Assembly: GCA_013214665.1 (NCBI GenBank)
Contig: JABSSA010000082.1
Coordinates: 1 to 39,294 of the forward strand
Direction: 5' to 3'
Length of the DNA: 39,294 bases
DNA from: Paracoccaceae bacterium
GTDB lineage: Bacteria; Pseudomonadota; Alphaproteobacteria; Rhodobacterales; Rhodobacteraceae
Part shown: positions 31,027-38,755 of the stretch, one piece after another
How positions within the stretch are numbered: the first letter of the stretch is position 1
Layout of the letters: the number at the start of each line of letters is the position of its first letter
Program-made: the position numbers and the translations under genes
The notes under the pieces: generated by a model
The model's database searches: none
What the model was told of the DNA's origin: nothing
The model's input: only the letters and a program-made list of their open reading frames with translations

Positions 31027-33132
31027 TCATGACCCCAAAGTGCCGACGGTCCGCAGCGACGATTTGCGATGCACTTCGTTGTGCGAAATCACATTGGTCA
31101 TCGGGCTGACCCGCTCAAGAATGGACCGCAGATAGGGCCGCACCTTGGGCGTGACCAAAATCGCGGGCCATTGATCCCCTTCCGAGAATTTCTGGATTTC
31201 CTGACGCAACAACAGCACCAGCTCTTGCACCCGTGTGGGCGACAACAGGAACGTATCCTGCCCATCGGCATTGGAGATCGAATTGGTCAGCTCTGTTTCC
31301 CACGACGCGCCCAGATTGATCACCGGCACATAGCCCTTTTCATCCGCCAAAGACTGGCAGATTTGCTTGGCCAGCTTGGTGCGCACATGTTCGACGATGT
31401 TCTTGATGTTCTGTGTTGTAGCCGTCGCTTCGGCGATGGCTTCGACGATTTTGGGCAGATTGCGGATCGACACGCGCTCGGACAGCAGCGCCTGCAACAC
31501 ATGTTGCAGTGTGACCGCTGGCGCGTTGACCGCACAATCGCTCAGCAGCTTTTGATAATCCTTGTGCAGCCCGTCAATCAGCTCTTGCGTCATCTCGTAT
31601 GACAAGATTTCGGGCAAGTGTTCTTTGATCACCTCAGTCAAATGTGTGGTGATGACGCTTTCGGGGTCCACCACGGTAAAGCCCATATTCTCGGCCTGCA
31701 TTGCGCTGTCTTCATCGACCCACATCGCCTCCAGCCCAAATGTGGGCTCGCGGGTTTTCTCACCGGGAATACCAAGCTCTTCGCCTGTTGGGTTGATGAC
31801 CATCATCATCAATGGATTGACCTCGCCCTTGGCGGTCTCAACCCCTTGCAGTTCAATGGAATAGGTCTTTCCGGGCAAAGCCGGATCATCCTTGATCCGC
31901 ACTGGCGGAAGGACAAATCCGTATTCTTTGATAAACAGCATTCGCAGGCTTTTGACCTTGTTTGGCAAGATCGAATCCATCGACGTGATCAGCGACACAA
32001 GACCGGTGCCAAGGCTGAGTCGCACATCATCGACGCGCAGCATTTCCGGGATAGATTCTTCCTCTTCCTCGCCCTTTTGTTCAGGTGTCTGCGCCTGTGC
32101 ATCGCCCATCCGCTCTCGCAGCGCGACCTGCTGGCGCACGACATAGCCCGCACCGACCAAGGCCGCTGACAGAGCCATGAAAATCACTGTGGGAAAGCCG
32201 GGCAACCAGCCGATGACAAAGATCAAACCAGCAGACAAAAACAGCGCCTTAGGGAAGTTGCCAAGCTGTGTGATCACCGCCTCGTTGGCGGCCCCCTTGG
32301 TGCGCCCCTTGGTCACCAAAAGACCCGCGGACAACGAAACCACGAGCGCGGGGATTTGGGTGACCAGACCGTCACCAATGGTCAGCACGGAATAGTTGCT
32401 CACCGCCTCACCGGCCGTGAGATCCTTGGTCGCCATGCCGATCACGATCCCGCCGATCACGTTGATCAACGTGATGATGATGCCCGCAACCGCATCACCG
32501 CGCACAAACTTGGACGCACCATCCATCGCCCCGAAAAAGGCGCTTTCCTCTTCTACCTGTTTGCGGCGTTCCTTGGCTTCTGCTTCATCTATGATCCCTG
32601 CCGCCAGATCCGCATCAATCGCCATCTGTTTGCCCGGCAACGCATCCAATGAGAACCGTGCCGCAACTTCGGCAATCCGGGTAGCACCTTTGGTGATTAC
32701 GATGAAATTGATGATCACAAGGATCGCAAAGACAATGATCCCGATGATGAAATCACCACCCACGATGAAATTGGCAAAGCCTTCGATCACCTGCCCTGCG
32801 GCACCGGCACCATTATGGCCTTCGCTCAGGATCAAACGGGTGGACGAGATGTTGAGCGCCAGCCGCAGCATGGTCACGACCAACAGAATGGTCGGGAAGC
32901 TGTCAAAGTCCAACGGCGTTTTGATCCAAAGCGCAACCATCAGGATCAGCACGGACAGCGAAATCGACAAAGCCAACCCGAAGTCCAGCATCACCGGCGG
33001 CAATGGCACAAAGAGCATCGCCAGGATCAGCATCACGCCAACAGCAAACAGGATATCCCGGTTGTTTTGGCCGAAAGACGACAGATCAAATGAAAACGGC
33101 AACGCGTTTGCCGGGCGGGTGTCTTCGCTCAT
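31027..33132 (-). CDS. flhA: Flagellar export apparatus protein FlhA
   Basis: This 701-residue protein has about eight N-terminal membrane helices. The conserved FlhA loop includes FIVITKGATRIAEVAARFSLDALPGKQMAIDADLAAGIIDEAEAKERR and SAFFGAMDGASKFVRGDAVAG, which holds the proton-coupled region. The C-terminal cytoplasmic domain (from about 345) binds substrates and chaperones. The length is normal. It overlaps the lytic transglycosylase gene by 4 bases (ATGA). Confidence 0.97.
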   Translation of the reverse strand: MSEDTRPANALPFSFDLSSFGQNNRDILFAVGVMLILAMLFVPLPPVMLDFGLALSISLSVLILMVALWIKTPLDFDSFPTILLVVTMLRLALNISSTRLILSEGHNGAGAAGQVIEGFANFIVGGDFIIGIIVFAILVIINFIVITKGATRIAEVAARFSLDALPGKQMAIDADLAAGIIDEAEAKERRKQVEEESAFFGAMDGASKFVRGDAVAGIIITLINVIGGIVIGMATKDLTAGEAVSNYSVLTIGDGLVTQIPALVVSLSAGLLVTKGRTKGAANEAVITQLGNFPKALFLSAGLIFVIGWLPGFPTVIFMALSAALVGAGYVVRQQVALRERMGDAQAQTPEQKGEEEEESIPEMLRVDDVRLSLGTGLVSLITSMDSILPNKVKSLRMLFIKEYGFVLPPVRIKDDPALPGKTYSIELQGVETAKGEVNPLMMMVINPTGEELGIPGEKTREPTFGLEAMWVDEDSAMQAENMGFTVVDPESVITTHLTEVIKEHLPEILSYEMTQELIDGLHKDYQKLLSDCAVNAPAVTLQHVLQALLSERVSIRNLPKIVEAIAEATATTQNIKNIVEHVRTKLAKQICQSLADEKGYVPVINLGASWETELTNSISNADGQDTFLLSPTRVQELVLLLRQEIQKFSEGDQWPAILVTPKVRPYLRSILERVSPMTNVISHNEVHRKSSLRTVGTLGS

Positions 33133-33962
33133 GGCGTGCCCTCCCCGGCTTGTGCGGTAAAGAATGCGTTGCGGATGGGCATGACCGTATAGATCGAATG
33201 ATATCCGACAGATCCGCCTTCATCCCCGGGCGCGATATTGGCGGTCCAATGCACATCAGGCGGTGGCACAGTGATCTTGGGCGGGCTTTCGGGGTCTACA
33301 TTCGACGCCGCAATCACCAGATCGGCTATATCCCCTAGCCCTTGGTTGGCCCGCTCCTGATTTTGCACCAGCTTGGCGAGATAAGCCGTTTTGTAGCGTT
33401 CGGTTGCCGAATGATAGCGGCCGGCGGCCTCCCACCAGCTGCCGGTCTCTTGCTTGAGACGCACCAAAAACCGTGCTGCGTAATCCACGTTTTCGCGCGG
33501 GTCGAGCGCATGATCCAGATCGCGAAAGGCGCGGCCATGCCAATGCAGATTGATCTGCATACAGCCCACATCAATCGATTGCACACCGTCGGCTTGCCGG
33601 CTGCGCACCCAGGCTTTCACCCCCGCCTTATCGCGCAGAAAGGCCCCCGTGCCGACGGCGTTGGCCGTCCAAGGCCACACCGTATCGGTGCCATCCACGC
33701 GTCGGCCCGCCTCTTGCAGGCCAATGGCCAACAACAGATTGCCCGGAATGTCATGACGGATTTGCGCCTCAAATATCTCAAGCAAACAGACCGAAGACGC
33801 ATCAGTTGCAAAGGTGATCGGCTGCTGCTGAGCTGTGCGTTGCGCAGGCTCCGTGGGGCGGTAAAAATCACCCCAGGCTTCAGACGCCAAAGTCGCCGCC
33901 GAGGACGCCGCGCAAGACAGGCTCACCGTCACGCCCAGAACGGCTGTTCGCCACGCGCCCAT
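33129..33962 (-). CDS. Flagellar-operon lytic transglycosylase (SLT domain)
   Basis: This 277-residue protein has a signal peptide (about 1-26) and a transglycosylase domain. The likely catalytic Glu84 is in LLLAIGLQEAGRR, with the hallmark VGCMQINLHWHG near 137, then ENVDYAARFLVRLKQETGSWWEAAGRYHS. It should cut peptidoglycan to let the rod through, replacing the muramidase domain missing from FlgJ here. ATG 33962 lies 1 base after the fliQ stop; a longer frame to 34001 lies within fliQ and is rejected. Confidence 0.87.
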   Translation of the reverse strand: MGAWRTAVLGVTVSLSCAASSAATLASEAWGDFYRPTEPAQRTAQQQPITFATDASSVCLLEIFEAQIRHDIPGNLLLAIGLQEAGRRVDGTDTVWPWTANAVGTGAFLRDKAGVKAWVRSRQADGVQSIDVGCMQINLHWHGRAFRDLDHALDPRENVDYAARFLVRLKQETGSWWEAAGRYHSATERYKTAYLAKLVQNQERANQGLGDIADLVIAASNVDPESPPKITVPPPDVHWTANIAPGDEGGSVGYHSIYTVMPIRNAFFTAQAGEGTP

Positions 33963-33963
33963 A

Positions 33964-34233
33964 TCAGCCGAACCCATTGACGATGAAATCAAAAATCGCA
34001 TCCGACAACACAGTCAGCGACGCGAACATAAAGGGCAGTGTCAGCACAACAGTCAGAAAGATCGCCGCAATTTTTGGCACAAACGTCAGCGTCATTTCCT
34101 GGATCTGCGTCAGAGCCTGGAAAAACGCGATCACAAGGCCAACCCCCAGCGCAATCAACAACACCGGGGCCGAGGCCCAAAGTGTTGTCATGATTGTCTG
34201 TCGGATCATGTCATAGGCTGTTGTCGCATCCAT
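33964..34233 (-). CDS. fliQ: Flagellar export gate protein FliQ
   Basis: This 89-residue protein with two membrane helices includes ASAPVLLIALGVGLVIAFFQALTQIQEMTLTFVPKI and FLTVVLTLPFMFASLTVLSD. It is the FliQ subunit of the export gate. It follows fliE by 14 bases. Confidence 0.95.
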   Translation of the reverse strand: MDATTAYDMIRQTIMTTLWASAPVLLIALGVGLVIAFFQALTQIQEMTLTFVPKIAAIFLTVVLTLPFMFASLTVLSDAIFDFIVNGFG

Positions 34234-34247
34234 TGCCCTGTCCGCCC

Positions 34248-34580
34248 TTAGATCGGCATTCTCAGAACTTCCTGGTAGGCTTCCACCAGCTTGTCGCGCA
34301 GCGCGACAGACACCTGAACGGTGCTTTCCATCGCCATGGTTGCTTCGACCACCTGCTGGACCGTGGCATTGCCGCTGACCCCGGCAATGGCCGTCTGGTC
34401 CCCGGTGCGCACAGTCTCAACAGCCCCCGCCGCAGCCTCTGCGACCATCTGCGAAAAGCTGTTGGTCTTTTCGGCCATGTCCGCCTGCGGAATACCCGAT
34501 TGCGACGTCTTGGTTTGCGTCGCATTGGCATAGGCAGATTTGATCTCAGCCGCTGATCTGATAGAGGAAAAATCAGTCAT
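34248..34580 (-). CDS. fliE: Flagellar hook-basal body adaptor FliE
   Basis: This 110-residue protein has the FliE C-terminal half VQQVVEATMAMESTVQVSVALRDKLVEAYQEVLRMPI, with an Ala-rich, polar N terminus. It joins the MS ring to the rod and is among the first exported parts. It follows flgC by 9 bases. Confidence 0.95.
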   Translation of the reverse strand: MTDFSSIRSAAEIKSAYANATQTKTSQSGIPQADMAEKTNSFSQMVAEAAAGAVETVRTGDQTAIAGVSGNATVQQVVEATMAMESTVQVSVALRDKLVEAYQEVLRMPI

Positions 34581-34589
34581 CTCAGCCCC

Positions 34590-35000
34590 TTACCGCAACA
34601 GATCGACCAGAAGTCGCCGCATTTCACGCGCGTTTTCCATCATCGACAAGTTGGCCTCATAGCTGCGCGCTGCTTCGCGCATATTGCTCATCTCGATCAA
34701 CGGATTGACGTCAGGCATTTTCACATAACCGTTCTCATCCGCAGCCGGATGTGTCGGCTCGTACCGCAGCTTGAAACTGCCATCGTGTTGTTCAATGTCG
34801 CCAATCTGCACGATGGCCGCATCCACATCGCCCACCTTTGCCGCCTCAAACGACACCGATTTGCGCGCATAGGGCTCTCCACCCGGTGTTTGCGAGGTCG
34901 AATAGGCATTCGCCACGTTTTCGGACACCACCTGAAGACGTTCGGATTGTGCGCGCATCCCACTGGATGCGATGGTGCTGATCAGCTTGAGCGGATCCAT
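34590..35000 (-). CDS. flgC: Flagellar proximal rod protein FlgC
   Basis: This 136-residue rod protein begins with the SGMRAQSERLQVVSENVANAYST motif and contains NGYVKMPDVNPLIEMSNMREAARSYEANLSMMENAREM near the end. GAGGAGG lies 6 bases before ATG 35000, the strongest ribosome-binding site in this unit. flgB precedes it by 16 bases. Confidence 0.96.
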   Translation of the reverse strand: MDPLKLISTIASSGMRAQSERLQVVSENVANAYSTSQTPGGEPYARKSVSFEAAKVGDVDAAIVQIGDIEQHDGSFKLRYEPTHPAADENGYVKMPDVNPLIEMSNMREAARSYEANLSMMENAREMRRLLVDLLR

Positions 35001-35016
35001 GTCCTACCTCCTCAGG

Positions 35017-35370
35017 TTATCGTCTGGTTGCGACGGAAATCAGCATTTCATGCGCTTTCCGGTACAGATTTGCCGCGACGCGGTATTGCCCGGCGTTCGA
35101 TGAGGCTTCCATGATCTGCTCTTCCAGCACGACATTGTTGCCGGTCAGGTCTTCGCCCCAGCTTGCCTTGGCCTCGACCACTTGCGCCTGATAACCCGCC
35201 TGGGCCTTCGAAGAACTGGTCACAAAGCTTTCAAAGCTCTCAACTTCGCGCGCCCGGTATTCGGCCACGTCAGCATTGGCGATATTCTCGGAAATCACGC
35301 GCTGCCGCTCCGACAGCCACTGCAACCGCTGGGACGCCACTTGAAACAGACTGGTTTCTTTCAAGTTCAT
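35017..35370 (-). CDS. flgB: Flagellar proximal rod protein FlgB
   Basis: This 117-residue rod protein has RLQWLSERQRVISENIANADVAEYRAREVESFESF and ends ASSNAGQYRVAANLYRKAHEMLISVATRR. It forms the cell-proximal rod. GAGGTGAG lies 6 bases before ATG 35370. It is the first gene of the flgB-flgC-fliE-fliQ-SLT-flhA-fliR-flhB unit, with a CtrA-like box 46 bases upstream. Confidence 0.95.
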   Translation of the reverse strand: MNLKETSLFQVASQRLQWLSERQRVISENIANADVAEYRAREVESFESFVTSSSKAQAGYQAQVVEAKASWGEDLTGNNVVLEEQIMEASSNAGQYRVAANLYRKAHEMLISVATRR

Positions 35371-35416
35371 CGTAGACTCACCTCTCTCACAAGGTTTATA
35401 CCAAGTAAAAGCGGAG

Positions 35417-35431
35417 TTAATAAAGAATTAA
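35417..35431. promoter_or_regulatory. CtrA-like box between divergent flgB and fliI
   Basis: TTAA-TAAAGAA-TTAA has exact seven-base spacing. On the minus strand it reads TTAA-TTCTTTA-TTAAC, the full consensus facing flgB, 46 bases from the flgB start. It lies only 12 bases before the fliI ATG at 35444. Confidence 0.7.
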
Positions 35432-35443
35432 ATTTTGCTATCC

Positions 35444-36832
35444 ATGAACAAGCAGATGAATAGAACACTGTTCGACATCAAACCAAGATCAGTTTTTGGC
35501 AAGGTCAGCGCTATATCTGGCCTAAACATGACTGTTGTTGGGCTGGTTGGATTTGCCGACGTGGGCGGGCGCTGCAAAGTGCACACCAAGCGGGCGATCA
35601 TTGAGGCCGAAGTGATCGCCGTCGATTCCAATTCGGTGCTGCTGTTGCCTTTCGGCACATGGGCCGGAGCCTCGATTGGAGATTCGGTTGAGCTGGTGGA
35701 ATTCAGCGATCTGGTGACGCCGGACGAAAGCTGGTTGGGGCGTGTCGTCGATGCGCTGGGGCGGCCATTGAACAAGCCCGACACCACCCCACGCCCCAAA
35801 CGGCCGGACAGCATTAGCCTCACGCCACCAAATGCGATGCGACGTCGGCGGGTTGGGGCCAAGCTGGAAACCAAGGTTGCGGGGATCGACATCTTTACCC
35901 CGCTCTGTCGCGGGCAGCGTATCGGCGTTTTTGCCGGGTCTGGTGTGGGCAAGTCGACGTTGATGGCCATGCTCGCCCGCAACGTCGAGGCAGACGTGGT
36001 TGTGATCGGTTTGGTGGGTGAACGCGGCCGCGAAGTGCAGGATTTCATCGAAGAAGACCTTGGCCCCGAAGGGCTTGCCAAGTCAGTCGTTGTGGTGGCC
36101 ACGGGGGATGAGGCCCCGCTTTTGCGCAAGCAAGCGGCCCTGACCGCGCCCCGTATCGCCGAAACCTTTCGCGCCGAAGGCAAGCATGTGTTGTTGCTGG
36201 TCGACAGCGTGACGCGCTTTGCCATGGCGCAACGCGATATCGGTATGACACGCGGCGAGCCACTGGCCAGCCGTGGCTATCCGGCCAGCGTGTTTTCCGA
36301 GCTGCCCCAGCTTTTGGAGCGTGCCGGGCCAGGCCATGCCGACGAAGGCGATATCACCGCCGTTTACACCATCCTGGTCGACGGCGACGATATGAACGAA
36401 CCGGTATCCGATGCCGTGCGCGGGATTCTGGATGGGCATATCATCTTGGATCGAAAAATCGCTGAGAATGGCCGCTACCCGGCAATCGATCTGCTTGGAT
36501 CGGTGTCGCGTATGTTGCCCGGATGTCATTCGCCCGAAGAATACGAAATCACCCGCGCGGCGCGGCGCACGTTGGGGCGTTATGCAGATATGGAAGATCT
36601 GATCCGGGTTGGGGCCTATAGATCAGGCACCGACGCAGAAGTAGACGCCTCGATCCGGTTTCAAACCGGCGCGGTCAGTCTTTTGACGCAAACGAAAGAA
36701 GATCAGATTGGCGCGGACACCGCTTTTGCCCAGATGTATCAGGTGATGCTGGAAGCGGGTGTCGAAGACCCATTGGCGCAGTTTTTTGAACAAGCGCAGG
36801 CGGCGCAGCCCGATCAGCCTCAACCTGACTGA
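35444..36832 (+). CDS. fliI: Flagellar export ATPase FliI
   Basis: This 462-residue protein has the Walker A motif AGSGVGKST (164-172) and the Walker B region HVLLLVDSVTRFAMAQRDIGMTRGEPLASRGYP. It also carries GLVGERGREVQDFIEEDLG and the F1-ATPase-like end, all diagnostic of FliI. It powers early export with FliH and FliJ. ATG 35444 has no ribosome-binding site; ATG 35456 is an alternative, and the message may be leaderless or nearly so. No fliJ follows; the likely FliJ is after motA. Confidence 0.95.
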   Translation: MNKQMNRTLFDIKPRSVFGKVSAISGLNMTVVGLVGFADVGGRCKVHTKRAIIEAEVIAVDSNSVLLLPFGTWAGASIGDSVELVEFSDLVTPDESWLGRVVDALGRPLNKPDTTPRPKRPDSISLTPPNAMRRRRVGAKLETKVAGIDIFTPLCRGQRIGVFAGSGVGKSTLMAMLARNVEADVVVIGLVGERGREVQDFIEEDLGPEGLAKSVVVVATGDEAPLLRKQAALTAPRIAETFRAEGKHVLLLVDSVTRFAMAQRDIGMTRGEPLASRGYPASVFSELPQLLERAGPGHADEGDITAVYTILVDGDDMNEPVSDAVRGILDGHIILDRKIAENGRYPAIDLLGSVSRMLPGCHSPEEYEITRAARRTLGRYADMEDLIRVGAYRSGTDAEVDASIRFQTGAVSLLTQTKEDQIGADTAFAQMYQVMLEAGVEDPLAQFFEQAQAAQPDQPQPD

Positions 36833-36840
36833 GTTGACGA

Positions 36841-36862
36841 CCACCGGGCATACACCCGGTGG
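36841..36862 (+). terminator. Hairpin after fliI
   Basis: CCACCGGG (36841-36848) pairs perfectly with CCCGGTGG (36855-36862) around a 6-nt loop, 8 bases after the fliI stop. No T run follows, so it may be a weak or factor-assisted terminator. Confidence 0.45.
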
Positions 36863-36903
36863 CCGATCGAGCTCGTGGAGGGACACAATGAGGCCCCCCT
36901 TTG

Positions 36904-36945
36904 GTCTGGAGAACTTGTTACACTGTTTACTAAATGGTTCCAGAC
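36904..36945 (-). terminator. Inverted repeat after flagellin 2
   Basis: GTCTGGA (36904-36910) and TCCAGAC (36939-36945) form a 7-bp stem about 32 bases past the flagellin 2 stop. The loop is long (28 bases) and no T run follows. The loop includes TTTAGTAAACA, also found after flagellin 1 near 7158-7168. Confidence 0.35.
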
Positions 36946-36976
36946 GGAGGGGGTGCCTACTGAAACCTGCTACTCG

Positions 36977-37798
36977 TTAACGGAACAAGCTCAAAATGTT
37001 TTGCGGCGCCTGGTTCGCGATCGAAAGCGACTGCGTTGCAAGCTGCTGCTGTACCTGGAAGGCCTGGAGACGTGCAGCCTCCTCTTCCATATCTGCATCG
37101 ACCATGGCGGAAATGCCCGTGTCGAGTGTATCGGTGAGGCTCTCAAGGAACATCATCTGGCCATCAAGCGTTTTCTCGCTTACACCAAGGCTGGTGGCCG
37201 CGGTAATCGCATCAGCCAGCGCACCTTCCGCTGTGGACAGATCCGCCACGAGGTCGGTTGAAGTGGACACGTCAATGGCTGCCAGTGTGGTCTGGATCGC
37301 GCCCAAGTCGACTTCTGTGATGTCGATGGTGGTCAGCGCGAAAGAACCGCTGGCACGGGAAACACCCGTCACAACCGAGACTGTGCTTGTGGAGTCAACG
37401 AGGTTGTCACCGTTAAATGTGGACTGACTGATCGCCGAACCGATCTGTGCGACGAGGCTGTCAAGCTCCAGCTGCACGTCAGCGGTGTTGATACCGTTGC
37501 CCTGGGCAAACGCGACCCGCTCAACAAAACTTTCAGCAAGATCGCTGACTGTCTCAGCACCCAAACGTGCTGTTGCAACAGAGTTTTTCGTGGATGTCAT
37601 GCCTTCATTGATGGCTTTGAACATCCCGCTATCGCCCTTCATCGTCTCAGAGATGGCGAAGTAAGCGGCGTTTTCTTTACCTGAACGCACCTGCAAACCG
37701 GAAGACACCCGGTTTTGCGTTTCATTCAAGCCCCGATTGACATTGTTCAAGGTGGCCAGAGCCACCATTGCCGAATTATTGGTGAGAATGGACGACAT
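36977..37798 (-). CDS. fliC: Flagellin 2 (filament protein)
   Basis: This 273-residue flagellin begins MSSILTNNSAMVALATLNNVNRGLNETQNRVSSGLQVRSGKENAAYFAISE and ends QAPQNILSLFR. It is nearly identical to flagellin 1 in the first 100 residues but diverges in the middle (about 110-200). It is likely a second filament protein. Unlike flagellin 1, it has a CtrA-like box upstream (37890-37904). It shares the leader hairpin and a similar ribosome-binding region (GGAGAGC). It lies downstream of flgI-flgJ-flgN on the same strand. Confidence 0.95.
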   Translation of the reverse strand: MSSILTNNSAMVALATLNNVNRGLNETQNRVSSGLQVRSGKENAAYFAISETMKGDSGMFKAINEGMTSTKNSVATARLGAETVSDLAESFVERVAFAQGNGINTADVQLELDSLVAQIGSAISQSTFNGDNLVDSTSTVSVVTGVSRASGSFALTTIDITEVDLGAIQTTLAAIDVSTSTDLVADLSTAEGALADAITAATSLGVSEKTLDGQMMFLESLTDTLDTGISAMVDADMEEEAARLQAFQVQQQLATQSLSIANQAPQNILSLFR

Positions 37799-37801
37799 TT
37801 A

Positions 37802-37847
37802 ATGCTCTCCTCAATTCTCTTTTTTTATGTTCAGTCTTCTGACTGAC
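37802..37847 (-). promoter_or_regulatory. Flagellin 2 5'-leader hairpin and ribosome-binding region
   Basis: The minus strand at 37847-37832 reads GTCAGTCAGAAGACTG, identical to the flagellin 1 leader. It folds as CAGTC-AGAA-GACTG and can extend through ATGT/ACAT with one bulged A. AAAAAAAGAGAATTGAGGAGAGC follows, similar to flagellin 1, with the ATG 33 bases after the hairpin. It is a candidate FlbT site. Confidence 0.65.
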
Positions 37848-37889
37848 ATCAGCTTTTTCTGCCGACGCCCGAACCTAAGCTGGAGGAGA

Positions 37890-37904
37890 TTAAAGGGGCG
37901 TTAA
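37890..37904. promoter_or_regulatory. CtrA-like box upstream of flagellin 2
   Basis: On the + strand TTAA-AGGGGCG-TTAA followed by C; on the minus strand it is TTAA-CGCCCCT-TTAA. It lies 91 bases upstream of the flagellin 2 ATG and about 40 bases upstream of the leader hairpin. Confidence 0.67.
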
Positions 37905-37943
37905 CGTTTCGTGTATTTTGAAACAATCAAGAAATTCTGGGTC

Positions 37944-38426
37944 TCAAAGCGCGGTATCCACGCCTTTTTTCTTGGTTTTCGGAGTGTCCGACAGTTTGCC
38001 CGATTGGCCGTAAAGGCCATCTAACCCCCTGCGTTCATTCGCCTTTTCCATCTCACGCACAATCGCCTTGGCCGCCGAAGCCATCCGTGACAGCAACAGT
38101 GTGTCTTCTTCGATACGATCTCTGAGTTCTTTCAGAAGATCATCCATCCGGTGCTGCTTGGCCGCTTCATTGTTCAAAAACGGCTCGATCAGTGGCGTGC
38201 GCAGCTCCAACCACTTAAACAACGCCGTCTTTTGTTCGAAAAGCGCGGTCACCTGATCCAACTCTCCAGCCTTGATCGCTGAAATCTCCTGGCTCAGAAG
38301 CGTCAGAACTTCCTGTATCTTCTGGGTATAGGCTTTGATGTTGCCCATATCTTCGGCCGTCGGCAACACCGCCCCGGATGAGGCCGTCGCCGCAAGCGCC
38401 GTCTGTCTTTTTCCAAATCGAAACAC
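37944..38426 (-). CDS. flgN: FlgN-like flagellar export chaperone
   Basis: This 160-residue helical protein contains IQEVLTLLSQEISAIKAGELDQVTALFEQKTALFKWLELRTPLIEPFL, typical of the FlgN family, followed by LLKELRDRIEEDTLLLSRMASAAKAIVREM. FlgN guards the hook-filament junction proteins before export. It lies 20 bases after flgJ and before flagellin 2. The family is divergent, so confidence is moderate. Confidence 0.7.
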   Translation of the reverse strand: MFRFGKRQTALAATASSGAVLPTAEDMGNIKAYTQKIQEVLTLLSQEISAIKAGELDQVTALFEQKTALFKWLELRTPLIEPFLNNEAAKQHRMDDLLKELRDRIEEDTLLLSRMASAAKAIVREMEKANERRGLDGLYGQSGKLSDTPKTKKKGVDTAL

Positions 38427-38446
38427 AGCTTTCCCCCGTGATACGC

Positions 38447-38755
38447 CTACTTCACCTGCGTGCGGCTCGCCGCCTCATACGCACCAATCATCTCATCCAC
38501 AGACCCGCCAAGCCCAAAACCGCCCTGATCCACCAGCGCCTTTGCAACCGCCTCAGACATAAAGGATCGCCACATCTCGGCCTGCTGCTCACCGCCAAAC
38601 GCGGTGGGTGGAATGGTCTTCATCATTTGATCCACAAACTGGGTGACAAAGACAGTTTCGAAATCCTTGCCCAGCTCGGTTTTGGCGGCTCCCTGGGCTT
38701 TGGCAAGTGCAGCACGGACGCCATCTGCGCCCACTGGCAGTGACGGCAGATCCAT
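38447..38755 (-). CDS. flgJ: FlgJ-like rod-binding protein (no muramidase domain)
   Basis: This 102-residue protein matches the FlgJ N-terminal rod-binding domain: LGKDFETVFVTQFVDQMMKTIPPTAFGG, then WRSFMSEAVAKALVDQGGFGLGGSVDEMI. The C-terminal muramidase of enterobacterial FlgJ is absent, as in most alphaproteobacteria, and an SLT enzyme is encoded in the flgB unit. It caps the growing rod. Its ATG shares a base with the flgI stop (TGATG). Confidence 0.9.
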   Translation of the reverse strand: MDLPSLPVGADGVRAALAKAQGAAKTELGKDFETVFVTQFVDQMMKTIPPTAFGGEQQAEMWRSFMSEAVAKALVDQGGFGLGGSVDEMIGAYEAASRTQVK

